Assembly (NCBI RefSeq): GCF_030848395.1
Contig: NZ_JAVDBT010000010.1
Span: 1 to 64,000, forward strand
Origin: Pseudogemmobacter lacusdianii
Lineage (GTDB): Bacteria > Pseudomonadota > Alphaproteobacteria > Rhodobacterales > Rhodobacteraceae
Reading direction: 5' to 3'
DNA length: 64,000 bases
The notes beneath the pieces are model-generated. The model saw nothing but the letters and a program-made list of their open reading frames with translations. It did no database searches and was not told the DNA's origin. The position numbers were made by a program, and so were the translations under genes. This document shows, piece by piece, positions 44,230-52,860 of the stretch (positions within the stretch are counted from its first letter, which is position 1; each line of letters starts with the position of its first letter).

Positions 44230-45312
44230 ATGCAAGTCACTCGGAGAAAGTTGCTGCAGGGCACTGCCGCTATGGCGGGCGCCTTCGCCCTGCCCCGCGC
44301 CGCATTGGCGCAAGACGTGCTGAAGATTGGTCAGGTCAATGCCTCGCCCGCCGCCGAAATCGGCTGGTCGAAGCAGCATGCCTTGGGCATCGAGGCGATC
44401 AAATCGGCGCTTGGCGACAAGGTTGAGATCACCGTGGTCGACAACACCTTCTTGCCGCAAGATGCCGAGCGCGTCTTCCGCGAGCTGGCCTCCAGCGGCC
44501 ATAAGCTGATGTTCGGCACCAGCTTCTCGCTCGGCCAGCCGATGCAAAAAGTGGCCCCGGCCTTCCCGGATGCCGCCTTTGAGCATTGCTCGGGCATCGT
44601 GCATCTCGACAACCTTGGCACCTTCGAGGCCAAATATTACGAAGGCATGTATGTCGCCGGCATCGCGGCGGGCCACATGTCGAAGACCGGCAAACTGGGC
44701 TTCGTCGGCGGCTTCCCGATCCCCGATATCGTTGGCCCGGGCAATGCCTTCCTTCTGGGCGCCCGCTCGGTCAACCCGGCGATCACCTGCTCGATCGTCT
44801 TCATGAACTCTTGGTTCGATCCGGGCAAAGAGAAAGAAGCCGCCCAAGCTCTGATCGCGCAAGGGGCCGACGTAATCCTTGGCATGACCGACACCGGCGT
44901 TTGCGTGCAAGTCGCGCAAGAAGCGGGCGTGTGGTCGGTAGGCTATGCCAGCGACCTGACCTCCTTCGGCCCCGACAGCCAGCTGACCTCGATCGTGCTG
45001 GATTGGTCGTCGGAATATGTCGCAGCCGCTGAAGCGGTGCTGGCTGGCACTTGGAAGTCCGAAAGCAACTGGGGCGGCCTGAATGAAGGCGTGGTCACTT
45101 TGGCCCCCTTTAACGCTGGAATCCCCGAAGACGTGCGCGCCAAAATGGACGAGGCGGTCGCAGCGATCAAATCGGGCGCGCTGCACCCCTATGGTGGCGA
45201 GATCAAGGATGTCGATGGCGCAGTCAAAGTCGCGGCTGGCGAAGTGCTCTCGGACGGTGACATCCGCAGCATGAACTGGCTGGTCGAAGGCATGATCGGT
45301 ACCTTGGGCTGA
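44230..45312 (+). CDS. BMP/PnrA-family ABC substrate-binding protein
   Basis: A 360-residue periplasmic binding protein of the basic membrane protein (BMP) family, whose characterised members (PnrA, TmpC) bind purine nucleosides. The signal peptide carries a twin-arginine motif, TRRKLLQG (4-11), and ends near ALAQ; there is no lipobox. AGGAGA lies before the ATG. The stop overlaps the start of the ATPase gene. Position opposite the guanine deaminase/demethylase operon suggests a purine or methylpurine ligand. Confidence 0.9.
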   Translation: MQVTRRKLLQGTAAMAGAFALPRAALAQDVLKIGQVNASPAAEIGWSKQHALGIEAIKSALGDKVEITVVDNTFLPQDAERVFRELASSGHKLMFGTSFSLGQPMQKVAPAFPDAAFEHCSGIVHLDNLGTFEAKYYEGMYVAGIAAGHMSKTGKLGFVGGFPIPDIVGPGNAFLLGARSVNPAITCSIVFMNSWFDPGKEKEAAQALIAQGADVILGMTDTGVCVQVAQEAGVWSVGYASDLTSFGPDSQLTSIVLDWSSEYVAAAEAVLAGTWKSESNWGGLNEGVVTLAPFNAGIPEDVRAKMDEAVAAIKSGALHPYGGEIKDVDGAVKVAAGEVLSDGDIRSMNWLVEGMIGTLG

Positions 45313-46862
45313 TGTCCAGCAAGGACCAAACAGCAGCCGGGGCGGAGACGCCCCGGCTTGAGCTGCGTGATATCGGCAAGACCTACCCGGGTGTTGTCGC
45401 CAATGATGCGATCTCGCTTTCGGTGGCACCGGGCGAGATCCACGCCATTCTGGGTGAGAACGGCGCCGGAAAATCGACGCTGATGAAGATCATCTACGGT
45501 GCGATCCAGCCGGATCGTGGCGAGATCCTTTATGACGGTCAGCGCCTGAGCCATAACTCCCCAGCCCAAGCCCGCGCCTTGGGGATCGAGATGGTCTATC
45601 AGCATTTCTCGCTGTTTGAGACCGCGACCGTGGCCGAGAATATCGCTTTGTGCCTACCGGGCCGGATGGAGCTTGCCCAGCTCTCTGCCCGCGTGGGCGA
45701 GACGGCGGCGCGCTACGGCCTGAATGTCGACCCGTCGCGAATGGTTGCAGACCTTTCGATGGGCGAACGGCAGCAGGTTGAAATCCTGCGCTGTTTGATG
45801 CGCGACCCGCGGCTTTTGATTTTGGATGAGCCCACTTCGGTGCTGGCCCCACAAGCCGTTGAGCAACTTTTCACCGTGCTGCGCAAGATCGCTGAGGGCG
45901 GTTGCAGCATCATCTATATCAGCCATAAATTGGACGAAGTGCGCGCGCTTTGCCAAAGCGCAACCGTGCTGCGGGGCGGGCGCGTCACCGGCACCGCTGA
46001 TCCGCGTCAAGCCTCGGCGCATGATCTGGCTGTGATGATGATCGGCGGCGATCTGCCCGTGACCGAACATCCCCCCGCTGTGCTGAGCGTTGAGCCTTTG
46101 CTGATAGTCCGCAACCTTTCCGGCCGCCCCTTGGGTGATCAGGGCCGGGCGCTGTCCGACATCTCCCTTGACCTTTACGGCGGCGAGATCGTTGGTATTG
46201 CAGGCATTTCTGGCAATGGTCAGGCCGAACTGGCCGCTTGCCTCTCGGGCGAAGCCACCGATCTTGGCGCGCAGATGCAGCTTCTTGGCCAGCCAATGCC
46301 CGCCCGCGCCGATGCCCGCCGCCGTCTGGGGCTGGCCTATGTGCCCGAAGAGCGTCTGGGCCGCGGAGCCGTGCCGGGCCATACGCTGACGCAGAACACC
46401 ATCCTCACTGGCTTTACCGCCGGACTGATCCGTCGCGGCATGGTGCGCTACGCCGAGGCCCGCGCCCGCGCTGCCGCCATCATCCAAGGCTTCTCGGTCA
46501 AAGCCGAAAGCCCGGCGGCCTTGGCCTCCAGCCTCTCGGGCGGCAATTTGCAAAAGTTCATCCTTGGCCGGGAATTGGCCTTGGACCCGAAAGTCTTGAT
46601 CGTGGCGCAGCCGACTTGGGGCGTCGATGTGGGCGCATCGGCCTTCATCCGGCAACGCATCATCGACCAAAGCCGCAAAGGCGCGGCCGTATTGGTCTTC
46701 TCCGAAGAATTGGAAGAGCTGATCGAGATTTGCGATCGGATTCACGTTCTGTCTGAGGGCAAACTCTCTCCTTCCATTCCAAGAGCCGAATCCACAAAGG
46801 CGCTGCTTGGCAGCTATATGACCGGCAGAGGTGATCCCCTTGCCACCAAGGAGGCGCCGTGA
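45312..46862 (+). CDS. ABC transporter ATPase with two nucleotide-binding domains
   Basis: A 516-residue protein with two ABC ATPase domains in one chain, as in carbohydrate/nucleoside importers (YufO/NupA type). Domain 1 has Walker A GENGAGKST, signature LSMGERQQVEI and Walker B LLILDEPTS. Domain 2 has GISGNGQ in the degenerate Walker A position, LSGGNLQKFILGRE and LIVAQPTWGVD. It powers the two permeases encoded next. Stop of the binding-protein gene and this start share one base (TGATG), indicating coupling. Confidence 0.93.
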   Translation: MSSKDQTAAGAETPRLELRDIGKTYPGVVANDAISLSVAPGEIHAILGENGAGKSTLMKIIYGAIQPDRGEILYDGQRLSHNSPAQARALGIEMVYQHFSLFETATVAENIALCLPGRMELAQLSARVGETAARYGLNVDPSRMVADLSMGERQQVEILRCLMRDPRLLILDEPTSVLAPQAVEQLFTVLRKIAEGGCSIIYISHKLDEVRALCQSATVLRGGRVTGTADPRQASAHDLAVMMIGGDLPVTEHPPAVLSVEPLLIVRNLSGRPLGDQGRALSDISLDLYGGEIVGIAGISGNGQAELAACLSGEATDLGAQMQLLGQPMPARADARRRLGLAYVPEERLGRGAVPGHTLTQNTILTGFTAGLIRRGMVRYAEARARAAAIIQGFSVKAESPAALASSLSGGNLQKFILGRELALDPKVLIVAQPTWGVDVGASAFIRQRIIDQSRKGAAVLVFSEELEELIEICDRIHVLSEGKLSPSIPRAESTKALLGSYMTGRGDPLATKEAP

Positions 46863-47929
46863 TGGCTTTGCGCATTGAACCGCGCCGCAATGTGACGACC
46901 ATGACCCGGCTGCTGGCTCCGGTCACCGCCGTTGTCCTGACGCTGCTCTTCGGCGCCAGCCTGTTTTGGGCCTTGGGCTTTGAACCGCTGACCACGCTTT
47001 ACGCCTTTTTTATCGGGCCGGTGACCACTCTCTACGGCATCAGTGAACTTTTGGTTAAAGCCGTCCCGCTGATCATCATCGCCTGCGGCTTGGCGGTCGG
47101 TTTCCGCGCCAATATCTGGAACATCGGCGCCGAAGGCCAGCTAATCATGGGCGCAATCGGCGCTGCCGGAGTCGGCCTTTTCGCCCCCGCCGGACTGGGT
47201 ATGCTCTTGCTTCCCTTGATGTTCTTGGCTGCCATGCTGGCCGGCATGGCATGGGCTGGCATCGCCGCCCTTCTGCGCGCGCGCTTCAGCACCAATGAGA
47301 TCCTTGTGACCTTGATGCTGACCTATATCGCCGGATTCATCCTGTCTTGGCTGGTGCGCGGGCCTTGGCGCGACCCGATGGGCTTCAACTTCCCGCAAAC
47401 CGCGCTGATGCCAGCGGACGGCATGCTCACCCCGCTCGACCCGCGTTTCCGCGTCACCGCCTCGGTCTTCTTCGCGCTTTTGGCCGTGGGCCTTCTGTGG
47501 ATCTTCATCGCCAAATCCTTTGCCGGATACCGTCTGGCCGTCGGCGGTGCCGCCCCACGTGCGGCGGGTTATGTTGGATTTTCCGAAAAATCGGCGATTT
47601 GGACCGGACTTCTGACCGGGGGCGCTGCCGCCGGTATTGCCGGATTTTATGAGGTGGCAGGCCCACTTGGCCAAATCTCCGCCGTCATCTCCCCCGGCTA
47701 TGGCTTCACCGCGATCATCGTGGCCTTCATCGGCCGCCTCCACCCTGTTGGCATCCTCTTGGGTGGCCTCTTCCTCGCGCTCACCTATGTCGGCGGTGAG
47801 GCGGTGCAGGTCTCTTACGGCATCCCGGCCCATATCACCCGCGTCTTCCAAGGCCTGCTCCTTTTCTTCCTTTTGGCCAGCGAGTTCTTCACCTCTTGGC
47901 GCATTATCCGCAGCGGAGGGCCCGTCTGA
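46862..47929 (+). CDS. ABC transporter permease (YufP/NupB type)
   Basis: A 355-residue permease with about eight to ten hydrophobic helices and the family stretch GFRANIWNIGAEGQLIMGAIGA. AAGGAGG at 46848-46854 points to the ATG at 46862; a GTG three bases earlier is the alternative. It overlaps the ATPase gene by one base. Confidence 0.92.
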   Translation: MALRIEPRRNVTTMTRLLAPVTAVVLTLLFGASLFWALGFEPLTTLYAFFIGPVTTLYGISELLVKAVPLIIIACGLAVGFRANIWNIGAEGQLIMGAIGAAGVGLFAPAGLGMLLLPLMFLAAMLAGMAWAGIAALLRARFSTNEILVTLMLTYIAGFILSWLVRGPWRDPMGFNFPQTALMPADGMLTPLDPRFRVTASVFFALLAVGLLWIFIAKSFAGYRLAVGGAAPRAAGYVGFSEKSAIWTGLLTGGAAAGIAGFYEVAGPLGQISAVISPGYGFTAIIVAFIGRLHPVGILLGGLFLALTYVGGEAVQVSYGIPAHITRVFQGLLLFFLLASEFFTSWRIIRSGGPV

Positions 47930-48846
47930 TGGAGCTTTGGATTGCGATCTTCGCGGGCACGATGACGGCCGCCACACCGCTTTTGCTGGCGGCTCTGGGC
48001 GAGGTGGTGGTCGAGAAATCCGGTGTTCTGAACCTTGGGATCGAGGGGATGATGCTGATCGGCGCTGCTGTGGCCTTTTGGCTCGCGATCAGCGGTTGGG
48101 GCCTGCCTGCAGCTTTCGTCGGAGGCGCGCTGGCGGGGCTTCTGTCCTCGGCGCTTTTTGCGGCGCTTGCGCTTCTTTTCATGGCCAATCAATCGGCAAG
48201 CGGGCTTGCCTTGGCGATCTTTGGCACCGGGCTTTCAGCGATGATCGGTATGGGCTTTGGCAGCCAGCCGGTGGCCACTCTGAAGGCGCTCGATCTGGGG
48301 GGCCTCAGCGATCTGCCGCTGATCGGACCGCTGCTTTTCAGCTTTGATCCAATGGTTTACCTGACCTTGGCCACTGTGCCTGCCGTCTGGTGGTTCCTGA
48401 CCCGCACCAAATCCGGGCTGATCTTGCGCATGGTGGGCGAGTCGCCCGAGAACGCCCATGCCATCGGCTATCCGGTGCTGAAAATCCGCCTTGCCGCGAT
48501 CCTTTTCGGAGGCGCTATGGCAGGTCTTGCCGGCGCCTATCTCTCGGTCGCTTACGTTGGCATCTGGGTTGAGAATATGACCGCCGGTCGCGGCTGGATC
48601 GCGCTCTCGCTGGTGGTCTTTGCAGCTTGGAGGCCCTGGCGCGCACTGGCCGGGGCAGTGCTCTTTGGCGGCTTCACCATTCTGCAACTGCATGGCCAAA
48701 TCTTGGGCCTGCCGCTGCCGTCCGAGGCGCTCTCGGCCCTGCCCTATCTGGCGACGATCATCGTTCTGGTGGCGATCTCGCAGGGCCGCAAGCGGCGGCT
48801 GGATGTGCCCGCCTCGCTGGCCCGGCCTTACCGGCCGGGCGCGTAA
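47929..48846 (+). CDS. ABC transporter permease (YufQ/NupC type)
   Basis: A 305-residue permease, the second channel subunit, with the matching KSGVLNLGIEGMMLIGA motif and about eight helices. ATG at 47929 shares one base with the stop of the first permease gene (TGATG). The last gene of the importer operon. Confidence 0.92.
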   Translation: MELWIAIFAGTMTAATPLLLAALGEVVVEKSGVLNLGIEGMMLIGAAVAFWLAISGWGLPAAFVGGALAGLLSSALFAALALLFMANQSASGLALAIFGTGLSAMIGMGFGSQPVATLKALDLGGLSDLPLIGPLLFSFDPMVYLTLATVPAVWWFLTRTKSGLILRMVGESPENAHAIGYPVLKIRLAAILFGGAMAGLAGAYLSVAYVGIWVENMTAGRGWIALSLVVFAAWRPWRALAGAVLFGGFTILQLHGQILGLPLPSEALSALPYLATIIVLVAISQGRKRRLDVPASLARPYRPGA

Positions 48847-48869
48847 GCGCTTTTAATCACGCGCCTTTT
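48838..48869 (+). terminator. terminator at the end of the BMP importer operon
   Basis: GGCGCGT..ACGCGCC (48838-48844 with 48859-48865) followed by TTTT; the loop contains a smaller AAGCGCTT palindrome. It overlaps the permease stop codon and lies just before the convergent M20 gene stop. Confidence 0.6.
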
Positions 48870-48871
48870 CG

Positions 48872-50038
48872 TCAAGCGGCGGGAAGGCGCGCTTCGGCCA
48901 AACCGGCATACCAGCTGCACCCGAAGGGCAAGGCCGCATCATCAAAATCATAAGCCGCGTGATGCAGCATTGCGGTGTCGCCATTGCCAAGGAAGATATA
49001 GGCGCCGGGACGTTCATTCAGCATATAGCTGAAATCCTCGGCCGCCATCATCGGCTGGTTCACCTCCACCTCTCGGCCCGAGACCTGACGCGCGACCTCA
49101 CCGGCGAAACCGGCGTTGGCGGCGTGGTTGATCGTCACCGGATAGCCCCGGTTCACGGTGAGAAGCGCCTCAGCCCCATGCGTGCGCGCGGTTCCCTCGA
49201 TCAGCTGGCGAAGTTTTTCCAACGCAAATTCGCGGGTTTGCGGATCAAGCGTCCGCACCGTGCCGCGCATCTGCACCTTCCCGGGGATCACGTTATGGGC
49301 ATTGCTGTCGCTGCCGATGGTGCAGATCGAGACCACCACATGATCCAAAGGATCGGTGCTGCGGCTGGCAATGCTTTGCGCCGCCAAAATAACATGGGCC
49401 GAGATCACCACCGGATCGATGCAATTTTGCGGTTTCGCGGCATGACCGCCTTTGCCAATGATCTCAACGACAAACTCATCCGCCGCCGCCATCATCGCGC
49501 CCGGACGGATGGCAAAGCTGCCGACCGGCAGACCGGGAACATTGTGCAGCCCGTAAACCTCATCGATCTTCCAACGGGTCAGCAGTCCGTCTTCCACCAT
49601 CTTGCGCCCACCGGCGCCGCCCTCTTCGGCGGGTTGGAAGATGCAGACCACGGTGCCATCAAAGTTCCGCGTCTCGGCCAAGTATTTGGCGGCCCCTAAC
49701 AGCATAGCGGTATGGCCATCATGGCCACAGGCATGCATCCTGCCCGGCACCTTCGAGGCATAGGGCGCCCCGGTGATCTCGGTGATCGGCAGCGCATCCA
49801 TATCGGCACGCAGGCCGATGGTGCGGCCGCTACACGTGGATTTTCCTTTGATAACAACCACAACACCAGAGACCCCAACACCCTCGACCACCTCGTCACA
49901 GCCAAAGCTGCGGCAAAGCTCGGCCACACGGGCGGCGGTGCGATGCACCTCATAGAGAAGTTCGGGGTGTTGGTGGAAATCATGCCGCCAAGCGGTGATC
50001 TCGGGCAACATTTCGGCAAAACGGTTCTTCACGGGCAT
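48872..50038 (-). CDS. M20 family amidohydrolase
   Basis: A 388-residue M20D metallopeptidase/amidohydrolase (hippurate hydrolase/IAA-amino acid hydrolase type). Metal motifs visible: MHACGHDGHTAM, FQPAEEGGAGGRKMVEDG, GLHN, and MAAEDFSYM near the C-terminus. It should cleave an N-acyl or N-carbamoyl amino acid in the cytoplasm. AAGGGGAG precedes the ATG at 50038; the in-frame Met at 50113 would add 25 residues without family match. It is downstream of a FAD oxidoreductase and a second M20 enzyme on the same strand. Confidence 0.9.
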   Translation of the reverse strand: MPVKNRFAEMLPEITAWRHDFHQHPELLYEVHRTAARVAELCRSFGCDEVVEGVGVSGVVVVIKGKSTCSGRTIGLRADMDALPITEITGAPYASKVPGRMHACGHDGHTAMLLGAAKYLAETRNFDGTVVCIFQPAEEGGAGGRKMVEDGLLTRWKIDEVYGLHNVPGLPVGSFAIRPGAMMAAADEFVVEIIGKGGHAAKPQNCIDPVVISAHVILAAQSIASRSTDPLDHVVVSICTIGSDSNAHNVIPGKVQMRGTVRTLDPQTREFALEKLRQLIEGTARTHGAEALLTVNRGYPVTINHAANAGFAGEVARQVSGREVEVNQPMMAAEDFSYMLNERPGAYIFLGNGDTAMLHHAAYDFDDAALPFGCSWYAGLAEARLPAA

Positions 50039-50133
50039 ATAAGGCTCCCCTTCTGCGCGCAAATTGGACCCGCCGCGCCGGGCTGGCAAGGCCCCTTTCG
50101 CGGCGTGGTCCACCGTTGTGCCGTCGCGGCGCC

Positions 50134-51483
50134 TTAAAGGCTGGGCCCCGGCGCGATCTTTGAGCCATCGTTGAAGCGCGAGAACCGGAACCGGCTAAGA
50201 TCATGCCCCACAGGACCGCCCGTGACCAGATCCGCCACCACCCGGCCAATCCCCGGCCCAATGCCAAAGCCATGTCCGCTGAGTCCCGTGGCGATGGTCA
50301 GCCCGGGGATCGGCGCATGGTCAAGAACCGGTACGACATCAGGCATGGTGTCGATCATCCCCGCCCATGAGGCCTGCAGTTTGGGTCGCCCAAGCCCCGG
50401 AAACGCCGCCGCAAAGCCCGTCAGCAAGCGGTCCAGCGCCTTCTGGCTGGGTTTGGGGTTCAGGATGCGGCAGGTCTCAAAGGGCGAGACCTCATCCGCT
50501 TTCCAACGCCGCTTGGTGCTCCAAGCATCCGGATAGCCTTGCGGCGCCGCCATGCGGAAGGTCGTGGCGCGAAAGTCGTTCTTCAGCACCGGCAGGAACT
50601 TGAACATCGAGGCGAAAGCATCGGGGCCGATGAAGAAATCATGCTCCGAGCCTCCGGGGGCCAAGGTATAGCCCCCGTCGGCGCGGCGGCGGAAGGCGAT
50701 CTGGCCATCCGCCGCGGCACCGGGATAGATCTCGGGCATCGGCGTGGTGGCGCAGACCGAAGACAGCACCGAAAGTTGCGGGATCTTCACCCCCTCGCGC
50801 CCCAAGAAAAGCCGCGACCAAGCGCCCGCAGCGACGACGACCTGATCGCAAGCCACACGTCCTCGCTCGGTCACCACCCCGGCCACCCGGCCCGCCGCCA
50901 AATCCAAAGCGCGCACTGCGCAATTTTCGCGCAAGATCACGCCGCGCTCTTCCGCCGCCGCCGCCAAAAGCGGCACTGCGACCCAAGGCTCTGCCCGGCA
51001 ATCTGATGCAGTAAAAATAGCGCCCTTCCAAGGCTTTGCCGAGTCTTTCAGCATGCCCGACACCTCAGCCGCCGTCATCATACGACTGTCAAGCTGATGC
51101 GCCCGCGCATGCTCCATCCATGCTTCAAACGAGTCCATATCTTTGGCCGTATCGCCCAGATACATCACCCCGGTCTGCTGAAAGCCCAAAGCCTCTCCCA
51201 ATTCGGCGGCAAGGCTTTTCCAGATCGCGAGGCTCTCGATCATGATCGGCAGCTCACCCGGATCTCTGCCCTGCTGGCGGATCCAGCCCCAATTTCGGCT
51301 TGATTGCTCAGCCGCGATGCGCCCTTTTTCGCACAAAAGCACGCTGAGGCCCTTTTGGCGTAAAAACCAAGCGGTCATCACGCCCGCGATGCCGCCACCG
51401 ATCACGGTGACATCGACGCGTGCGGGCAAAGCGCCCGAAAAGCGGACGGGGCGGCTTTCGGTGAAGGGAAAAACTGGGGTCAT
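50134..51483 (-). CDS. FAD-dependent DAO-family oxidoreductase
   Basis: A 449-residue flavoprotein with VTVIGGGIAGVMTAWFL (dinucleotide motif around 28-33) and a C-terminal TGLSGHGFGIGPGIGRVVADLV block typical of DadA/glycine-oxidase-like enzymes. It probably oxidises an amino acid or methylamino acid. The start overlaps the stop of the argE-like gene by ATGA, so the three hydrolase/oxidase genes act together, perhaps deacylating and then oxidising an amino acid derivative. Substrate unknown. Confidence 0.88.
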   Translation of the reverse strand: MTPVFPFTESRPVRFSGALPARVDVTVIGGGIAGVMTAWFLRQKGLSVLLCEKGRIAAEQSSRNWGWIRQQGRDPGELPIMIESLAIWKSLAAELGEALGFQQTGVMYLGDTAKDMDSFEAWMEHARAHQLDSRMMTAAEVSGMLKDSAKPWKGAIFTASDCRAEPWVAVPLLAAAAEERGVILRENCAVRALDLAAGRVAGVVTERGRVACDQVVVAAGAWSRLFLGREGVKIPQLSVLSSVCATTPMPEIYPGAAADGQIAFRRRADGGYTLAPGGSEHDFFIGPDAFASMFKFLPVLKNDFRATTFRMAAPQGYPDAWSTKRRWKADEVSPFETCRILNPKPSQKALDRLLTGFAAAFPGLGRPKLQASWAGMIDTMPDVVPVLDHAPIPGLTIATGLSGHGFGIGPGIGRVVADLVTGGPVGHDLSRFRFSRFNDGSKIAPGPSL

Positions 51484-52643
51484 TGCAGGTGATCCAAAAG
51501 GCGTTGCATGAAATGATATCCGGCCTCGAACTGGGCCAACTCAATATACTCGTCAGGCTGATGCGCTTGGGCGATATCCCCGGGGCCGCAGACCACGGCC
51601 GAATATCCTTCGGCCTGAAACTGGCCGGCCTCGGTCAAATAAGAGACCACGCCCGAGCTGTTGTGCCCGGTCAGTTGGCAGGCCAAAGCCTCGGCCGAAT
51701 GGGCGCTGGAAGGCTCGGGCACCAGTGGCGGCACGGCGGTGAAGCGGGTCAGATACACGCCTGCTTCAGGTCGGCGGGCGACCAAAGCGGCGTGCAAAAG
51801 CTGCGCCTCAGCAGCAAAAGCGGCTTCCCATGCGCTGGGGTCTTCTCCTGGGATCACCCGCATTTCGACCGAGAAATGGCAGTCGGCGGCGGTGATATTC
51901 TCGGCAGTCCCGCCTGCAATCTGGCCAATGTGCAAGGTGGTGAAGGGCGGGTCAAACCGCGCGGCCAAGGGCGTCGGCGGGGTCACCGCCAAGCGGTCAT
52001 TCTGCGCATTGACCCAAGCGATCAGCCGCGCCGCCTCCATCACCGCGCTCACCCCTTGCGGCATCAACGCGGAATGGATCTCATAGCCCTTCACATGGAC
52101 ATCAAAGCCAGTGCCGGATTTATGGCCGGTGATGACCTGCATCCGCGAAGGCTCACCAATGATGGCGAGCTGCGCCTTGGGCAGCACTCGTCGCATGGTC
52201 TGCAGCATCGCAGGCGCGCCAAGGCAGCCGATCTCTTCGTCATATGACAGCGCCAGTTGCAAAGGCCGCGCGATACCGCGCCGCTGCGCCTCAACCAAAG
52301 CCCAAGCGGCAAGGGCCACAAAGCCCTTCATATCGCAAGTGCCGCGTCCGTAAAGCCGCCCGTCGCGCTCGCTTACTTGCCACGGGTCAGAAGCCCAGTT
52401 CTGCCCATCCACCGGCACCACATCGGAATGCCCCGAAAGGACAATGCCGCCCTCCTGCCAAGGCCCGGCATGGGCCATCAAGGCGGCCTTTTGGCGATCC
52501 TCGTTCCAATGCCGGAAGCATTGCACGCCATGCCCCGCCAGATAGGCTTCAAGCCAGTCGATCAGGGCTAGATTGGACACCCGGCTCAGCGTCGGAAATC
52601 CGACCAAAACGTCAAGGATCTGACGTGGTGTCAAAATCTCCAT
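51480..52643 (-). CDS. argE: M20 family acetylornithine deacetylase-like hydrolase
   Basis: A 387-residue M20A metallopeptidase: LSGHSDVVPVDGQNW and GRGTCDMKGF carry the zinc ligands, SYDEEIGCLGA the catalytic Glu, and IGEPSRMQVITGHKSG continues the ArgE pattern. It removes an N-acetyl (or related) group from an amino acid such as ornithine. In this operon it may serve catabolism rather than arginine synthesis. A G-rich ribosome binding region lies before the ATG at 52643; a longer frame start at 52721 lacks one. Confidence 0.85.
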   Translation of the reverse strand: MEILTPRQILDVLVGFPTLSRVSNLALIDWLEAYLAGHGVQCFRHWNEDRQKAALMAHAGPWQEGGIVLSGHSDVVPVDGQNWASDPWQVSERDGRLYGRGTCDMKGFVALAAWALVEAQRRGIARPLQLALSYDEEIGCLGAPAMLQTMRRVLPKAQLAIIGEPSRMQVITGHKSGTGFDVHVKGYEIHSALMPQGVSAVMEAARLIAWVNAQNDRLAVTPPTPLAARFDPPFTTLHIGQIAGGTAENITAADCHFSVEMRVIPGEDPSAWEAAFAAEAQLLHAALVARRPEAGVYLTRFTAVPPLVPEPSSAHSAEALACQLTGHNSSGVVSYLTEAGQFQAEGYSAVVCGPGDIAQAHQPDEYIELAQFEAGYHFMQRLLDHLQ

Positions 52644-52789
52644 CTCGCCCCCCTTTTGCCGCACAGCCTCTGCATCTGCAAAGGACCTGTCAACAACGAA
52701 GCCAATCACGGCATAGCGCACACCAAGGCCAAAAGTCGGAGCCTCTGGCGGGGATAGTTAGAGTTCTAAAAGAGCCCCCGCCTTTGCCG

Positions 52790-52842
52790 TTTTTCAGAAT
52801 AAGAATATCCCGGTGCGGTCCGAAGGACGGGGGCCGAGCCCC
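52790..52842 (+). repeat. diverged copy of the dispersed intergenic repeat
   Basis: TTTTTCAGAATAAG, GAATATCCCGG, then GTCCGAAGGAC and GGGGCC..GCCCC elements between argE (start) and the DUF3422 gene (stop). The order of parts matches the TCTGTC-type copies, but the first block is degenerate. Confidence 0.45.
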
Positions 52843-52860
52843 TTCCCCACCCCAGCGCCA

